Below are positions 1 through 12,060 of a stretch of 64,000 nucleotides of DNA, piece after piece; position 1 is the stretch's first letter, and each line of letters starts with the position of its first letter. Where the stretch lies: the NCBI GenBank assembly GCA_038025085.1, contig CM076154.1:38048501-38112500 (forward strand), given 5' to 3'. The DNA comes from Tetragonia tetragonoides (Eukaryota; Streptophyta; Magnoliopsida; Caryophyllales; Aizoaceae). The position numbers and the translations under genes were made by a program. A model generated the notes under the pieces. It made no database searches. It was not told the origin of the DNA and saw only the letters and a list, made by a program, of their open reading frames with translations.

Positions 1-1155
1 GTAGCTGAGGACGCTGACTTTGGAAGGAGTTTGTTCGAAAGGCTGGTGAAACTTGGGCAAAAGAAGCACCTCCTTAAGATGCAGTACAGGATGCATCCCA
101 TGATTAGCTATTTTCCAAATGAAGTGTTTTACCAAAAGCAAATTATTGATGCACCAAATGTAAAGGAAAGCAACTATGAAAGGTGTTATCTACCGGGGAG
201 CATGTATGGATCCTACTCTTTTATAAATGTTGGTAGAGGAAAAGAGAATTTCGATAGAGGTCATAGCCCAAGAAACTTGGTAGAGGCTGCTGTAGTGAAA
301 GAGATTATTGCAAAGCTTCTTAAGAGTAAGTTCTGTTTGGCTACTAGAAACCCGAAACTAATGATCTTTCAACCTTACTATGAATTTTGCTCATGTATGC
401 AGATCATTGTGTCACCAAGCAGACTCTCAGTGTGGGAGTAATATCACCCTACAAGGGTCAAGTTGGTTTACTCCAAGAAAAGCTTGGGAAGAAATATGCC
501 AACTATAATGAAAATGGATTCTCTGTCAGCGTTCGATCTGTCGATGGGTTTCAAGGAGGGGAAGAGGATGTAATTATAATCTCTACTGTCCGGTGCAATG
601 GAAATGGATCAGTTGGATTCCTATCCAATCATCAGAGGACAAATGTAGCCCTTACGCGGGCAAGGTATATATAATTATTTCAGTTTTCTTCCATTCCTCA
701 AGTGAACTGTTTGCTTCATTCTGAACTTTTCTGTGTTCTTCAACCTGCAGGTATTGTCTCTGGATCATAGGGAGCGGAACTACTTTGACAAACAGCGGAT
801 GTGTGTGGAAGGATCTAGTGATGGATGCCAAAAGACGAGGTTGTTTCTACAATGCTGATGAGGACAAGGACCTTGACAGAGCTATGAAAGAAGCATTAGT
901 TGAGACTGAAGCTGGCTCCACAGAACTTTTGTCAAACCGGTTATCTCTTCTCAATGTAAGAGACAATGAAGGTGAATCAAGTTCAATATTCAGGTGAGCC
1001 ATGGGCATGTTTTAAAAAGAATAGAGAGTGTAGTGTAATACTTTGGCTGAAATTTCTAATTTTTGTAATGTGACATGTTGTCTTTGTGACTATCAAACAA
1101 TTTCAGGTCCAAACTCAGTGCAGGAAGTGGAATTACAAAATATGGAAGATGGTGA
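1..1155 (+). CDS. SEN1-like SF1 RNA/DNA helicase, 3' part (5' end outside window)
   Basis: This is the C-terminal part of a plant helicase of the SEN1/UPF1-like superfamily 1 group (the AAA_11/AAA_12 family). Such proteins unwind RNA or RNA:DNA hybrids in the nucleus; the exact role of this plant subgroup is not well defined. Exons joined by phase are <1-325, 403-664, 751-993 and 1107-1155, with the stop at 1153-1155. The first exon shows QYRMHP and GSYSFINV, the second shows [14 protein letters not shown], then [18 protein letters not shown] (motif V region) and [11 protein letters not shown] (motif VI). The third shows YCLWIIGSG and [15 protein letters not shown], typical of this subgroup. 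All joins keep frame. The Walker A and DEAA motifs lie upstream of the window. A second, closely similar gene starts 7.2 kb downstream in the same orientation, so the two are tandem duplicates. Confidence 0.88.
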
Positions 1156-1738
1156 ATCGACGAGGTTCTGTACAAGGAGTGATTTGCAATGGGCTGTGAG
1201 CATATATGGCTGCTCTATGGTTATTGGATTTTGTAGCAGCAACTGAATTGCAGATTTTCTTTTTTAAGTTTGTCATAGGAGATTGTTTCTGTTTTTCTTA
1301 ATCTCCTGTAATGTGAAGTTCTCAGGAAACCAGAACTATATACTATGTATTGTCACTTTGTGCTTTGACAACTTTCAATATGAGCAAGTGTTTTTCCTCC
1401 ATGACTACCTAACAGCTAATTAACATTTCCATTCTTATACTCCAGCTACAAGGAATACTTAAAGAGAAAAAAGTTAGCCCTTAACAAGATTCTTTGATCA
1501 TAGAACATGCCAAATACACCCTTTACTGATCTAAGAGATTTCACCAATGACAAGACCTCAAATTTCCAGAAAACAATTACAAATCTGCCAAGGTGGGGTT
1601 TAGCTACAAAATTTATCCCTATCTTGACTAAGAAAAACAAAAAGCTCTAAGAAAAGGATCTCAAGATTCTTCCACTTCTTGTTTTCCCACCACTTTTTGA
1701 CACTCAAAAATTAAAACCATGTTTTTCAAGTACAATAA
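1156..1738. other. 3' flank of the first helicase gene
   Basis: AT-rich sequence following the stop codon. It should hold the 3'UTR and polyadenylation region. No further gene or repeat was recognised before the MITE at 1739. Confidence 0.5.
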
Positions 1739-2032
1739 CGGTGTGTTTACTTGCTTGCAATCAAATGCTTGCAATGCAATTATTTTATAGGGTAGATGTG
1801 AGGTGAAAAATGAAGGAGGGGAGGAAGGAGATGAGAAAAGTAAGGTTGATTACATCATTCAAACTAATCAACATTACATTGAAAAAGTTGAGCAATTGTG
1901 ATTACATTGAATAATGCAATCAACCTCACTTTTCTCATCCCTCTCCTCCAACTCCTTCACTTTTCACCCCACATTTACTCTACAAAATAATTACATTGCA
2001 TTACATTTGATTGCAAGCAAGTAAACGAGGCT
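1739..2032. mobile_element. Tourist-like MITE (PIF/Harbinger type), 294 bp
   Basis: Inverted terminal repeats pair over roughly the outer 120 bp (GTTTACTTGCTTGCAATC on the left, its reverse complement at 2004-2026). The element is flanked by TAA at 1736-1738 and 2033-2035, the 3-bp target duplication expected of PIF/Harbinger-derived MITEs. There is no coding capacity. The outermost bases of the two ends differ, so this is an old copy. Confidence 0.8.
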
Positions 2033-2411
2033 TAAGTGTTTTCTGAATAAAGACTTTGGCTCAAATTCAATACCTCTTTAAAATCTTCACTGTTGGACCT
2101 TAAGTCCAATTTATTAATTTTTTTTCTTTTTATTTTATTATTTACAAAACATACCTCGGAAGTCCATATACCATCAGATAGAAGGAAAGAACAAGGTCAA
2201 GGGGATGTGACCCTCATTTCCCCCTATGTATGACAATGATATAGACAAAACTAATCTATATAAGTAGATTAAAATGCAATGATTAAATCAGAACTCGCCA
2301 CATCAGTCGTTGAATATAACGTGTTAATTTACTTATGACGTATCATATGACTCATGGCCAGTAAAAAAAAGAAAAAAAAGAAAGAAGAGAGAGTAGCAAC
2401 TATCGGATGGC

Positions 2412-3199
2412 CAGTGGCGGATCTTGAAAGGTTTTGTTGGGGGGCCATATAAAATTTGAGTGGATAAATTTTTTTTTAGCATACGTATTATGAAAAAAAT
2501 TATACATGTAATTATTATTAACTTTATTGATTCTCTATAAAAAAAAAATTTTGATAAAATATCAATAACTAAATGAAATTTTAGATTGTACATAATAGTG
2601 AATTAAAAATTATTTATACATGTAGTTATATGTTAGAGAATATTGCATTGGTTGCTTGAAGATAATAATCCAATCATTGACTCTATTAATACTAATATGC
2701 TAGCATAGGTAAAAAGAAATTTAAAATCAACAAACAAAGAATCACTAATTTCTTACTTACTTTCTAAGAGTATATACAAACAGGAAAAAAGAATTAAAAA
2801 AGGTAGAAATAATGATTTTGTTTATGGCTATATGTTAAATAGCAATTAAATTTAAGATAAAAAAAGCTCTTTCAATCTTTCGTACCAAATTGCTGTTACC
2901 CAAGGCTATGTAATGTTCATATATATGACTGTCAAAGTGTAAAATAGCCTAGACTAGGGTTCTGTGTTTGCAGTACAATCCGACAAAAAAGAGGAGAGAG
3001 AAATAGGAAATGGGAACTGGGTAGAGGGATAACGAGAAAGTACTGGCTTTTTAGGTACTGGCTTTCTGCACAATACAACTACAGTATTTGTGCTTCGTTT
3101 TAATATTTTGGGCTGTTAGCAACACCAACTCTATTTAATTTTTGGGCCAAAGACTGGGGGGGCCAGGCCCAGTCCCGCCTCAAAGAAGATCCGCCTCTG
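2412..3199. mobile_element. Non-autonomous hAT element, 788 bp
   Basis: The ends are CAGTGGCGGATCTT on the left and the reverse complement CAGAGGCGGATCTT on the right (one mismatch in the first 14 bases). The element is flanked by a perfect 8-bp target duplication CGGATGGC at 2404-2411 and 3200-3207. The 8-bp duplication and the CAGNGGCGGA terminus are diagnostic of hAT transposons. The interior is AT-rich and encodes no transposase, so it depends on an enzyme elsewhere. Confidence 0.9.
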
Positions 3200-3207
3200 C
3201 GGATGGC

Positions 3208-3620
3208 CACACACTATCAATTCAACTCCTACCTTTCCATATGTTTGACGTCCATATCTGGATCTCATCATCGTCGTCCGCCATCTTTCCGGCATCGTGT
3301 ACAAGTACAACCAATCCCCATTTTGGTAAGGTTTTTCGTATTTCTCTTTGCGATTGCTAATAGGCATTTGATATCTACGTATACACCTCCTCTCTTTGCA
3401 AGATAACCCCTCCAACTTCATTAAGCTTAGTACCATATATTGCTTTACATTGTTTTCTCTAAACAGTGATAGCAACTTGAATGTTTAAAACTATTTAATT
3501 TAATTTTTAATTAAAAAAATACGCTGAAAATAGAAAAAATATCAAAAAAAATTAGAAATCGCTTCAAAAAAATTGGGGAAAATTATGAGACCTCACTATA
3601 ATAGTAGAGAGAGCTTAGGG
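3208..3620. other. Spacer between hAT element and tandem array
   Basis: No gene is seen. At 3593-3616 the sequence TCACTATAATAGTAGAGAG resembles the TC-plus-AT-rich 5' end of plant Helitrons, but the base before it is C rather than the usual A. I treat it only as a possible left end of the array-carrying element. Confidence 0.35.
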
Positions 3621-3639
3621 GTAGGTTTGGTGGCACAGG

Positions 3640-6600
3640 ATAGTGAGAAGTCATGCATGCTCGATACCCAAAAACCATGGATTACCTTCCGATGTCTAGT
3701 AAGAGGCCCTTCCAAGCCTACCAAGGACCCGATAACCTACCCCATGAGTCTCCCATATCCCCTAAGGGTACCCCATGTGATGTGGTGCGAAAATATCCAT
3801 CTTCGTTCCTGGGCCTCCCGGAAACTCAAAAAACGTGGATTATAGCCTTCGTTTTCGGCTTCCTGGGACTCGGGTGTCATTTTTGTCCAAACTTATCTGA
3901 GGGGTCTATCATGACCCTAGAGGACCCTCGGTGCCCCGGGAGGGCTATCCAGCTCCCTGAACTTTGATATCACCCATGCCTTTGATGTTCTGGCTCTTAC
4001 ACCAGTGTCCCGTAAAACGCCCTTCTAAGTCTATCAAGGACCGGATAAGCGAGCCCAAGTGCTTCCCATGTCCCATAGGAGTACTATTCCATGGGATGTG
4101 GTGCGAAAATATCCACCTTCATTTCGGAGCCTCACGGAAGCCCAAAAAACATGGATTATAGCCTTCGTTTTCGGCTTCTTGGGCCCGGGTGTCATTTTTC
4201 CCTAAATTTCTCCGGATGATCTATCATAACCCTACAGAACCCTCGGTGTCCTGGGAGAGTTATCCGGTTTTCTAAATTTCGATATCACCCATGCCTTTGG
4301 TGTTTTGGCTCTTACACCAGTGTCCCAAAAAACGTCCATCCAAGCTTATCAAGGACCGGATAAGCGAGTCCATGGAACTCCATGTCCCCTAGGTGTGTTC
4401 CGTGCGAAGTGGTGCGAAAATATCTACCTTCGTTTCAGGGCCTCCCTGAAGCCCAAAAACGTGGATTATAGCCTTCGTTTTTGGTTTCCCGGGGTCCGGG
4501 TGTCATTTCTGCCCAAATTTTTGCAGAGGGTCTATCATGACCCTAGAGGACCCTCGGTGCCCCAGGAGGGGCATCTAGATCCGCGAATTTCGATAACACC
4601 CATGCCTTTGGTATTCTAACTCTTACACCAGGCCAGTGTCCAGTAAAACGTCCTTCCAGGCCTATCAGAAACCGCATAAGCGAGGCTGAGGGCCTGTCAT
4701 GTCCCCGAGGGGTGTTCTGTGCGATGTGGTGCGAAAATATCCACCTTCGTTGCGGGACCTCCCGAAAGCCCAAAAAACGTGGATTGTAGCCTTTCTATTC
4801 GGTTTTCGGATGCACGAGTGTCATTTTTGCCCAAATTTCTCAGGGGGGTCTATCATGACTCTAGAGGAACCTCGGTTCCCCATGAGGGACATTCGAATCT
4901 CCGAACTTCGATAACACCCATGCCTTTGGTATTCCGGCTCTTACACCAGTGTCCCGTAAAACGTCTTTCCAAAGCCTATCAGGGACCGCATAAGCGTGCC
5001 TGAGGGCCTCTCATGTCGCCGACCGATGGGTGTTTGTGCGATGTGGTGCGAAAATATCCACCTTCATTGCGGGACCTCCCGAAAGCCTAAAAAACGTGGA
5101 TTATAGCATTTGTAATCGGCTTCCGGAGGCACATGTGTCATTTTTACCCAAATTTCTCCGGGGGTTCTATCATGACCCTAGAGGACCCTCGGTGCCCGAG
5201 CCGGGACATCCGGATCCCCGAACTTTGATAACACCCATGCCTTTGGTATTCCGGCTCTTACACCAGTGTCCCGTAAAACGTCCTTCCAAGTAGGGATGTA
5301 AATGGATTCATAATCCGCGAATACCCGCTCCATCCGAACCGAATATATGGATTAAAACCCGATTAAATGGATGATGGAGCGGATGATGGATGGATCGGAT
5401 AGCGGATGGAGCGGATGATGGATGAGATTTCTCATCCGCTAACCCGATCCGCGAATCCATCCGTCACCCATTTAGATATAAAAGTGTGAAAGAATTATAT
5501 AAAAAAGATATCAAACCTATGTTATATTTACATCTTAGTTTAATTTTACTTGTTTTCTAATTTGTATTGTTATTATTTAAACTAAATTGTGTTATTTTTA
5601 TTGTTACAAGGTAAGACAATCGTATATGAGTTAAAGTTTTGTTTGACTACTAACAGTTTTATTATAGTTGGGTCTATTTATTGTTTTTAGTCCATAAACC
5701 GTTAAGCACCCGATCCATCCACTAATCCGCGGATGACGGACGGATTGGATATGGATTGGATGGTTCGCGGATGATGGATGGAGCGGATTAATCAAATTGA
5801 TTTCGCGGATGGAGCGGATGATGCTCCACCCGATCCGAATCCGATCCATTTACATCCCTACTTCCAAGCCTATCAGGGACTGCATACGCGAGCCTAAAGG
5901 CCTCCCATGTCCCCCAGGGGTGTCTGTGAGAGGTGGTGCAAAAATATCCACCTTCGTTTCGGGACCTCACGAAAGCCCCAAAAGCGTGAATTATATAGCC
6001 TTTGTTTTCGGCTTCCGGAGGCACGAGTGTCATTTTCGCTCAAACTTCTCTAGGGGGTCTATCATGACCCTAGATGACCCTTGTTGCCCTGGGAGAGTTA
6101 TTCGAATCCCTGAACTTCGATATCACCCATGCATTTAGTTTTCCGTCTCTTACACCAATGTCCCGGAAAACGTCGTTCCAAGCCAATCAGGGATTGGATA
6201 AGCGAGCCCGAGGGCCTCCCATGTCCCTTAGGGGTATTCCATGCGATGTGGTGCAAAAATATCCACCTTCGTTTCGGGGCCTCCCGGAGGCCCAAAAAAC
6301 GTGGATTATAGTCTTCGTTTTTCGGCTTCCCGGGGCACGGGGGTCATTTTTGCCCAAATTTCTCCGCGGGGTCTATCATGACCCTAGAGGACCCTCGGTG
6401 CCCCAAGAGGGATATCCGTATCCCCAAACTTCGATAACACCCATGCCTTTGGTATTCCGGCTCTTACATCAGTGTCCCGTAAAACGTCCTTTCAAGCCCA
6501 CCAGGGACCGAATATGCGAGCCTGAGGGCCTCCCATGTCCCCGAGGGGTGTTCTGTGCGATGTGGTGCAAAAATATCCACCTTCATTGCGGGACCTCCCG

Positions 6601-7285
6601 AAAGCCCAAAAAACGTGGATTATAGCCTTTGTTTTCGGCTTTTGGAGGCACGAGTTTCATTTTTGCCCAAACTTCTATGGGGAGTCTATCATGACCCTTG
6701 ATGACCCTTGTTGCCCCGGGAGGGACATTCAAATCCTCGAACTTCGATATCACCCATGCTTATGGTGTTCCAACTCTCACACTAGTCTTGTAAAACGTCA
6801 TTCCATGCCTCTCAGAGACCGGATAAGCGACCCCGAGGACCTTCCATGCCCCTTAGGCGTGTTTCGGAGCCTTCGTTTTCGGCTTCCGGGGGCATGGGTG
6901 TAATTTTTGCCCAAACGTTTGCGGGGAATCTATCATGACTTTAGAGCACTCTCGGTGCCTCTGGTGAGTCATCCGGATCCTCGAACTTCGATATCACTCG
7001 TGCATTCGGTGTCCCGACCCTTAAATTAGTGCCCCGTAAAAATGGCCTTACAAGCCTATCAGGAACCCGATAACGGACCCCCGAGCTCTTATGTTCCCTA
7101 AGGGTGTCTCGTGCGATGCAGTGCGAAAATATTCATCTTCGTTCCGGGCCTTAGCCTTTGATTTTCGGCTTCCGGGGGCCCGGTTTTCATTTCTGCCTAA
7201 ACTTCTCCGCGGTGTCTATCGTCACTCTAGAGGACCTCCAGTGCCTCGGGACGATCATTCGGGTTCCCGAACTCCGAATTCACCC
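3640..7285. repeat. Tandem array of ~315-bp GC-richer units (about 10 copies)
   Basis: A head-to-tail array with a period near 315 bp. The landmark GAAAATATCCACCTTCGTTT recurs (with variants) at about 3791, 4105, 4417, 4732, 5049, 5940, 6255, 6570 and 7123; a deleted unit lacking this landmark lies near 6780-6900. Removing the 570-bp hAT insertion and one 8-bp target duplication restores a 313-bp spacing between the units at 5049 and 5940. Each unit carries conserved blocks such as ATCATGACCCTAGAGGACCC and CACCCATGCCTTTGGT. Copies have diverged by perhaps 10-20 percent. The array is visibly richer in G+C than its flanks. Units look open in some frames only because 315 is a multiple of three; frames change between units and no known protein is encoded. 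Confidence 0.92.
5291..5860. mobile_element. Non-autonomous hAT element inserted in the tandem array, 570 bp
   Basis: A perfect 17-bp terminal inverted repeat TAGGGATGTAAATGGAT bounds the element, and a perfect 8-bp target duplication CTTCCAAG flanks it (5283-5290 and 5861-5868). Removing the element and one duplication joins two half units into a normal array unit. Subterminal regions are crowded with GGATGGAGCGGAT-like motifs in both orientations, typical of clustered transposase-binding sites of hAT elements. There is no transposase ORF. The perfect ends suggest recent insertion. Confidence 0.95.
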
Positions 7286-7589
7286 ACGGGTAGTGAGACA
7301 TGGCGCTCGCTGGGGGTTAATTAGGACATGGGACAAAAGGCCACCCAAATTTTGTTTAAATAAATTTCCTAAACAAATTAAGAGCCAAGCTGTGGATGAA
7401 CCTATCCATATCCCCCATTAATGTTGTTTTAGTATTTTTTTACCAGTTAATCACAAAATTATAGACCAAAAAAGAAAAAAAAAAATTGTTACAACAAAGT
7501 TAAAAATTAGTAACCCATCATATTATATTAAAAAAGCATAATTCAAAAAGAGCTGAAATATCCGTGCATCGCACGAGTATGCACTCTAG
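7286..7589 (+). mobile_element. Helitron-type 3' terminus downstream of the array
   Basis: At 7563-7575 a short hairpin (CGTGC, loop ATC, GCACG) is followed ten bases later by CTAG at 7586-7589 and then T. A GC hairpin about ten bases before a terminal CTAR, inserting before T, is the structural signature of a Helitron 3' end. The 315-bp array would then be the tandem-repeat interior of a non-autonomous Helitron running from about 3594 to 7589. The 5' end is not certain and no Rep/helicase is encoded. Confidence 0.6.
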
Positions 7590-8362
7590 TGGTTCTTTAT
7601 ACTAAATAAATCCAAAAAATTAAGACGAATAAATCTGAATTTATAGCTTTAATACTTCAGCTCATCATCAAACCATTATTCACATTTAGATCTTTGTTTG
7701 AAATGCAACACAAAACTCAAACAATAGAACAATGTGCACAATCCAATAATTTAACTAGTAGTTTATTAATCATTAAAATTTACAACACAAAAACCCAAAG
7801 AAAAACAATACTATCAGGAAGGTGAAAACAGAAAGATCTCAAGCATAAATATGCATGCAACTAGCCACCTTGGGAAACTCCTATCACAATTTTCAGTACA
7901 TGAATTATGGCGTCCCACTCATTTAAGGAGGCACAATAGAAAGTCTTTTGATTTTTCCTAATAAGTGGAATTCCAATGTCCCAGGCTATTCAACTCCTAA
8001 ATACTTTTAGTTATACAGTAAAAATGAAAAATAAAATCCTGTGGCATTTTACGAGTGTGTGTATATATATGTCAATCACTCAATCTCACTCACTTGCCTA
8101 TCTTCTACTCATCTTCTTTAGTGCTTGTTTAGGAACTTACTACTTCCTTAACCAAACAGGCACTTACTAATAAAGCTTGCCTTTTCATAAATTTGTACGT
8201 TTCATTTTGCAGGGATCTTCTTCAGCTTACAACCTTGTAAAAGTAAGTACTGCATGTATTCTATTTTATGACTTCTTTAATTTCTACTCCCCTGTCGTCG
8301 TCGTCGTTGTTGTTGAGAAGTTAATTAGTTTGTTGCTTGAAGAGATGAATTTTTCAGATCGA
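7590..8362. promoter_or_regulatory. Upstream region of the second helicase gene
   Basis: AT-rich flank that should hold the promoter and 5'UTR. A splice-acceptor-like TTTTTCAG at 8351-8358 lies just before the chosen ATG, so a 5'UTR intron is possible. A (GTC)n/(GTT)n microsatellite is at 8296-8315. No TATA box could be assigned with confidence. Confidence 0.35.
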
Positions 8363-11300
8363 ATGGAGAAAAAGTCTAATACTCGGAAGCCGAAGAAGAT
8401 AATCAAGAAGAAGGCAGAAGGACAAGGCCTGTTAGACGTGGTGTTTGCATGGTCTGTTAAAGATGTCCTCAACAAAGATCTTTACAAGGACAAGGTCTAC
8501 CATTTTCAACCTTAATCCTACATATACTTATTTTATTTTTACTATTCTCCTTGGCTCTTATTTCACTGTTAAAGCTGCTATGGAGTAATTTAGAGTGATT
8601 CTAAGTTTTGTTTGTTTTTCTTTGCTTTGTGCTTTTGGCCACTTTATGGTTATATGCATATGAGCTGATAGTTATCACACTAAGAGGCGCCGCCGATATC
8701 ACATAAGTTTTTGGATGAAGATGCTTAAATTGATAAAAGAAAAAAGGCTTAATCTCTTTGGTAGGAATATGTTTTTTTGTGGGATTAGTAATAATATCAT
8801 AAATGCTTAAACAGATTTAGTTTTCATGTTCTTTCATTTGTCCCATTGCTGAATAATAATGTTCCAAGATCTTCATTACATAATACTTTCACAATAGGTG
8901 TTGTAGTAATGTTCCCAGAGTCTGTGTTAGTGAGAATTTGTGGTAACTTGTCAGTTGTGTGGCTGAGCAGGTAAAGCAAATACCTGACATGTTTTCGTCG
9001 ACTGCTGATTACCTGAATTCGTTCAAGCAGCCACTTGTTGAGGAAACTCGCACAGAACTCTACTCTAGTTTGGAATCTCTTGCTGAAGCGCCTTCATGTG
9101 AGATATCGCGAATCTGGACTACTTATGAAGAGCCCCTTAAAAGGATACACTACTATCGAATTCATACAAAGGACATTAGAGGTCCTGGAGTATCATGGTG
9201 GACAGTATATCCCTGTGTCTGGAGACCTTGTTGTTTTGACAAATGTTAGGCCAAGAAGAATTGAGGATTTAATCACGACAGGAGAAACCTTTCCCATAAT
9301 GGCTGTTGCTACAGACTCCTATGGTAACATATTGTCGTCACGGATAATTAGCCCTGAGCTGAGAAGCAAGAAACATGGGAGACTTTTTGCTACTTACTTG
9401 ATGAACATGACCACCAATATGAGAATATGGGGAGCGTTAAGTGCGGATCCTGAAACAGCAAATATGGGTCTAATCCAGAAGGTGTTACAATATGACCCTG
9501 CTGTGAGTAAACCTGTTCTTTTCCCATTCTTCTTGATTTCTCTTGATGTTACTCATGACATTGTATAACAGTTTTGAACTTTTCTTTCATGTATTCAAAT
9601 TTACAGGTGGAGATGGACTGCTCTTTTTGCTTGTCTGAAGAGAGTGTCAATGTTAACCGAACAAATGTTCGAGACATTCTTGGTTCATTTGGGTTAGATG
9701 AATCTCAGAAAAAGGCTGTTTTGAGCAGCATTTCCATGAGAACATGTCCACATCATGACAATGTGAAGCTGATTTGGGGTCCCCCTGGGACAGGGAAGAC
9801 CAAGACAGTTGCTTCTTTGTTGTTTATACTCCTTAAGTTGAAATGCAGGACACTGGTTTGCACTCCCACTAACATAGCAGTGCTGCAAGTGGCTGAAAGG
9901 CTTGTGAGGCTATTCCTAGAGTCTCTTGAATTTGACACTTATGGCTTGGGGGACATAGTCCTGTTTGGAAATGGAAAAAGAATGAAGATTGATGATCATG
10001 ATGAGCTTGGGGACGTGTTTCTTGAGTATCGCTGTGATATTCTTCAAAAATGTCTCTCACGGCGCTATAGTTGGAGGCATCATATGGACTCCATGATATC
10101 TTTACTTGAACGCCCCCAAAATCTGTACACTGCCTATCTAAGATTAAGAGAGGTCAAAGAGGACAGCAAAAGATATGTTAATGACAAAGGAGGTTGTCAT
10201 AACGATAAGAGTGCCAGGGCTGAACATTCCGAGGGGTCCAAAAACGTCGATAGAAAGCACTTGAATAAGAAAGTTAATCACTCACTGATAGAAAACGAGA
10301 AGAAAAACAAGGCAGGCCGAAATACAGAAGACCAACCCAACCCTTCAGAAGCATTTGGCCAAGCCAATGATTCACTTCACAAACAACCCAACAACAGTGA
10401 GAAGGAAGCTAAACCAGAAATCTTGTTGACATTTGATGAGTTTGTGAGGAAAAATTTCTATCCTTTAGCAGATAATTTGAGGTTCTGTGCGAAGAATCTC
10501 TATACTCACCTACCAACTTCATTCATGCCACTAGATGTGGCAAAGAAGATGATTAGGCTTGTTGATCTTTTTAAGACCTTAGAAGATGCAAGAAAAAGAA
10601 TCGGAGAATTCCCTGAACTGGCGATCAAGAAAGAAGAAATCCTCAGTGTCTTGAAATCCCTTCAAAAACAATTCCCTGGTGTCAAGTATAAGGGTAAGAT
10701 AAGGGATTTGTGCCTCTCCCATGCACATTTAATCTTTTGCACTGCTTCAAGCTCTATTAAAGTGAAAAGGTGTGTGGAAATGGTGATCATTGATGAAGCT
10801 GCTCAGCTGAAGGAATGTGAGTCAGCAATTCCTTTACAGAAATTTGGCCTGAGAAATGCTATTCTTATAGGTGATGATCGACAACTCCCAGCTATGGTTC
10901 GGAGCCAGGTCTAGTAATCTATTCTCCCTTTCTCTTCTTATAAAAGTATATTTGTTGAACTTTCAATGTTTCAAACTAAAATCCTCTTTTAGATTTCGGA
11001 CACTGCCAATTTAGGAAGGAGTTTGTTCCAACGGCTAGCAGAATTAGGGAAAAAGAAGCACCTCCTCAACATTCAGTATAGGATGCATCCTTCCGTAAGC
11101 ATATTCCCGAATGAAGTGTTCTATGAGAAGAGGATAGTAGATGCATTAAATGTCAAAGGAAGTAGCTATAATAGGAGTTTTCTGAAGGGTGACATGTATG
11201 GATCCTATTCTTTCATAAATGTAACCAAAGGGAAGGAGAATTTCGGCAAAGGGCATAGCCCGAGAAATGTGGAGGAGGCAACTGTGGTTGGTCAGATTAT

Positions 11301-12060
11301 TGCAAAGCTCTACGAGGGTATGTTTCTGTTTCTGCCAAGTATAACTGATAAAAAGTTGAAAAAGCTGTTAACCATCATAATTTTCTCCTGTATGCAGGAC
11401 ATTCAATCACAAAACAGAAAATCAGTGTGGGAGTTATATCACCTTACAAGGGTCAAGTAGGTCTGATTCAAGACAGACTTGGGAAGAAATATGCCAATTC
11501 TAAAAAAGATGGTTTCTCGGTCAGTGTTCGCTCTGTCGATGGTTTTCAAGGCGGAGAGGAAGACATAATAATCATCTCAACAGTTCGATGCAATGGAAAT
11601 GGATCAGTTGGTTTCCTTTCCAATCATCATAGAACAAATGTTGCTCTAACCCGTGCAAGGTATTTTCTAATTTTCTACCAGTCTTTGAAATATAGGAAGT
11701 AGCTTAATTATGACATTTTGTCCATTTTTGTTTCACTGCTTGTGTACAGATACTGTCTGTGGATAGTAGGCAGTGGGGCTACTTTAGCCAGCAGCGAGAC
11801 TGTGGAAGGACCTAGTGACCGATGCCAAAGAACGAGGATGTTTTTATGATGCAGACAAAGACAAGGACCCTAATCTGGGGATGAGACGAATGTATGAGAA
11901 ACTTGATCTCGGTTCCCTAAAACTTGAGAAAACCATGACAAGGCCCCTCCTTTCTGTTTCTGGTGCTGTTAGTGGAGCTGATCCAGCAGACTGTATGGTA
12001 GGCCAGTTTGCTGCTATTCATATAAGGCACAATCAAGAACCGAGTTTGAGCTTTTGGTAA
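8363..12060 (+). pseudogene. SEN1-like SF1 helicase paralogue with two frame breaks
   Basis: A nearly full-length paralogue of the helicase at 1-1155. Exons from splice sites and phase: 8363-8494, 8971-9502, 9607-10908, 10993-11317, 11398-11659 and 11750-~12060. The start MEKKSNTRKPKK opens a Lys-rich head followed by LLDVVFAWSV. Walker A GPPGTGKT is encoded at 9778-9801, the DEAA box of motif II at 10792-10803, GDDRQLPA (motif III) at 10870, then [15 protein letters not shown] and NVALTRAR. A low-complexity charged insert lies near 10140-10420. Exons 11398-11659 (262 bp) match the paralogue's exon length exactly. Two faults are visible. Exon 2 switches frame between about 9150 and 9210 (one extra base). 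Near 11803 the paralogue's GTGTGGAAG reads GTGGAAG, losing two bases and the Trp of VWKDL; an in-frame TGA follows shortly. Unless these are sequence errors, no full-length helicase (about 950 aa) can be made. Confidence 0.8.

Noticed and set aside
3573..7421. Many overlapping open frames of 60-180 codons on both strands
   Set aside because: They arise because the tandem unit is about 315 bp (a multiple of three) and GC-rich. The same peptide appears in different frames in successive units, with no start context or known domain.
9170..9204. A tiny intron explaining the frame change in helicase exon 2
   Set aside because: The only GT..AG pair in the right place (GTCCTGG...GACAG) is about 24 bases, too short for a plant spliceosomal intron.
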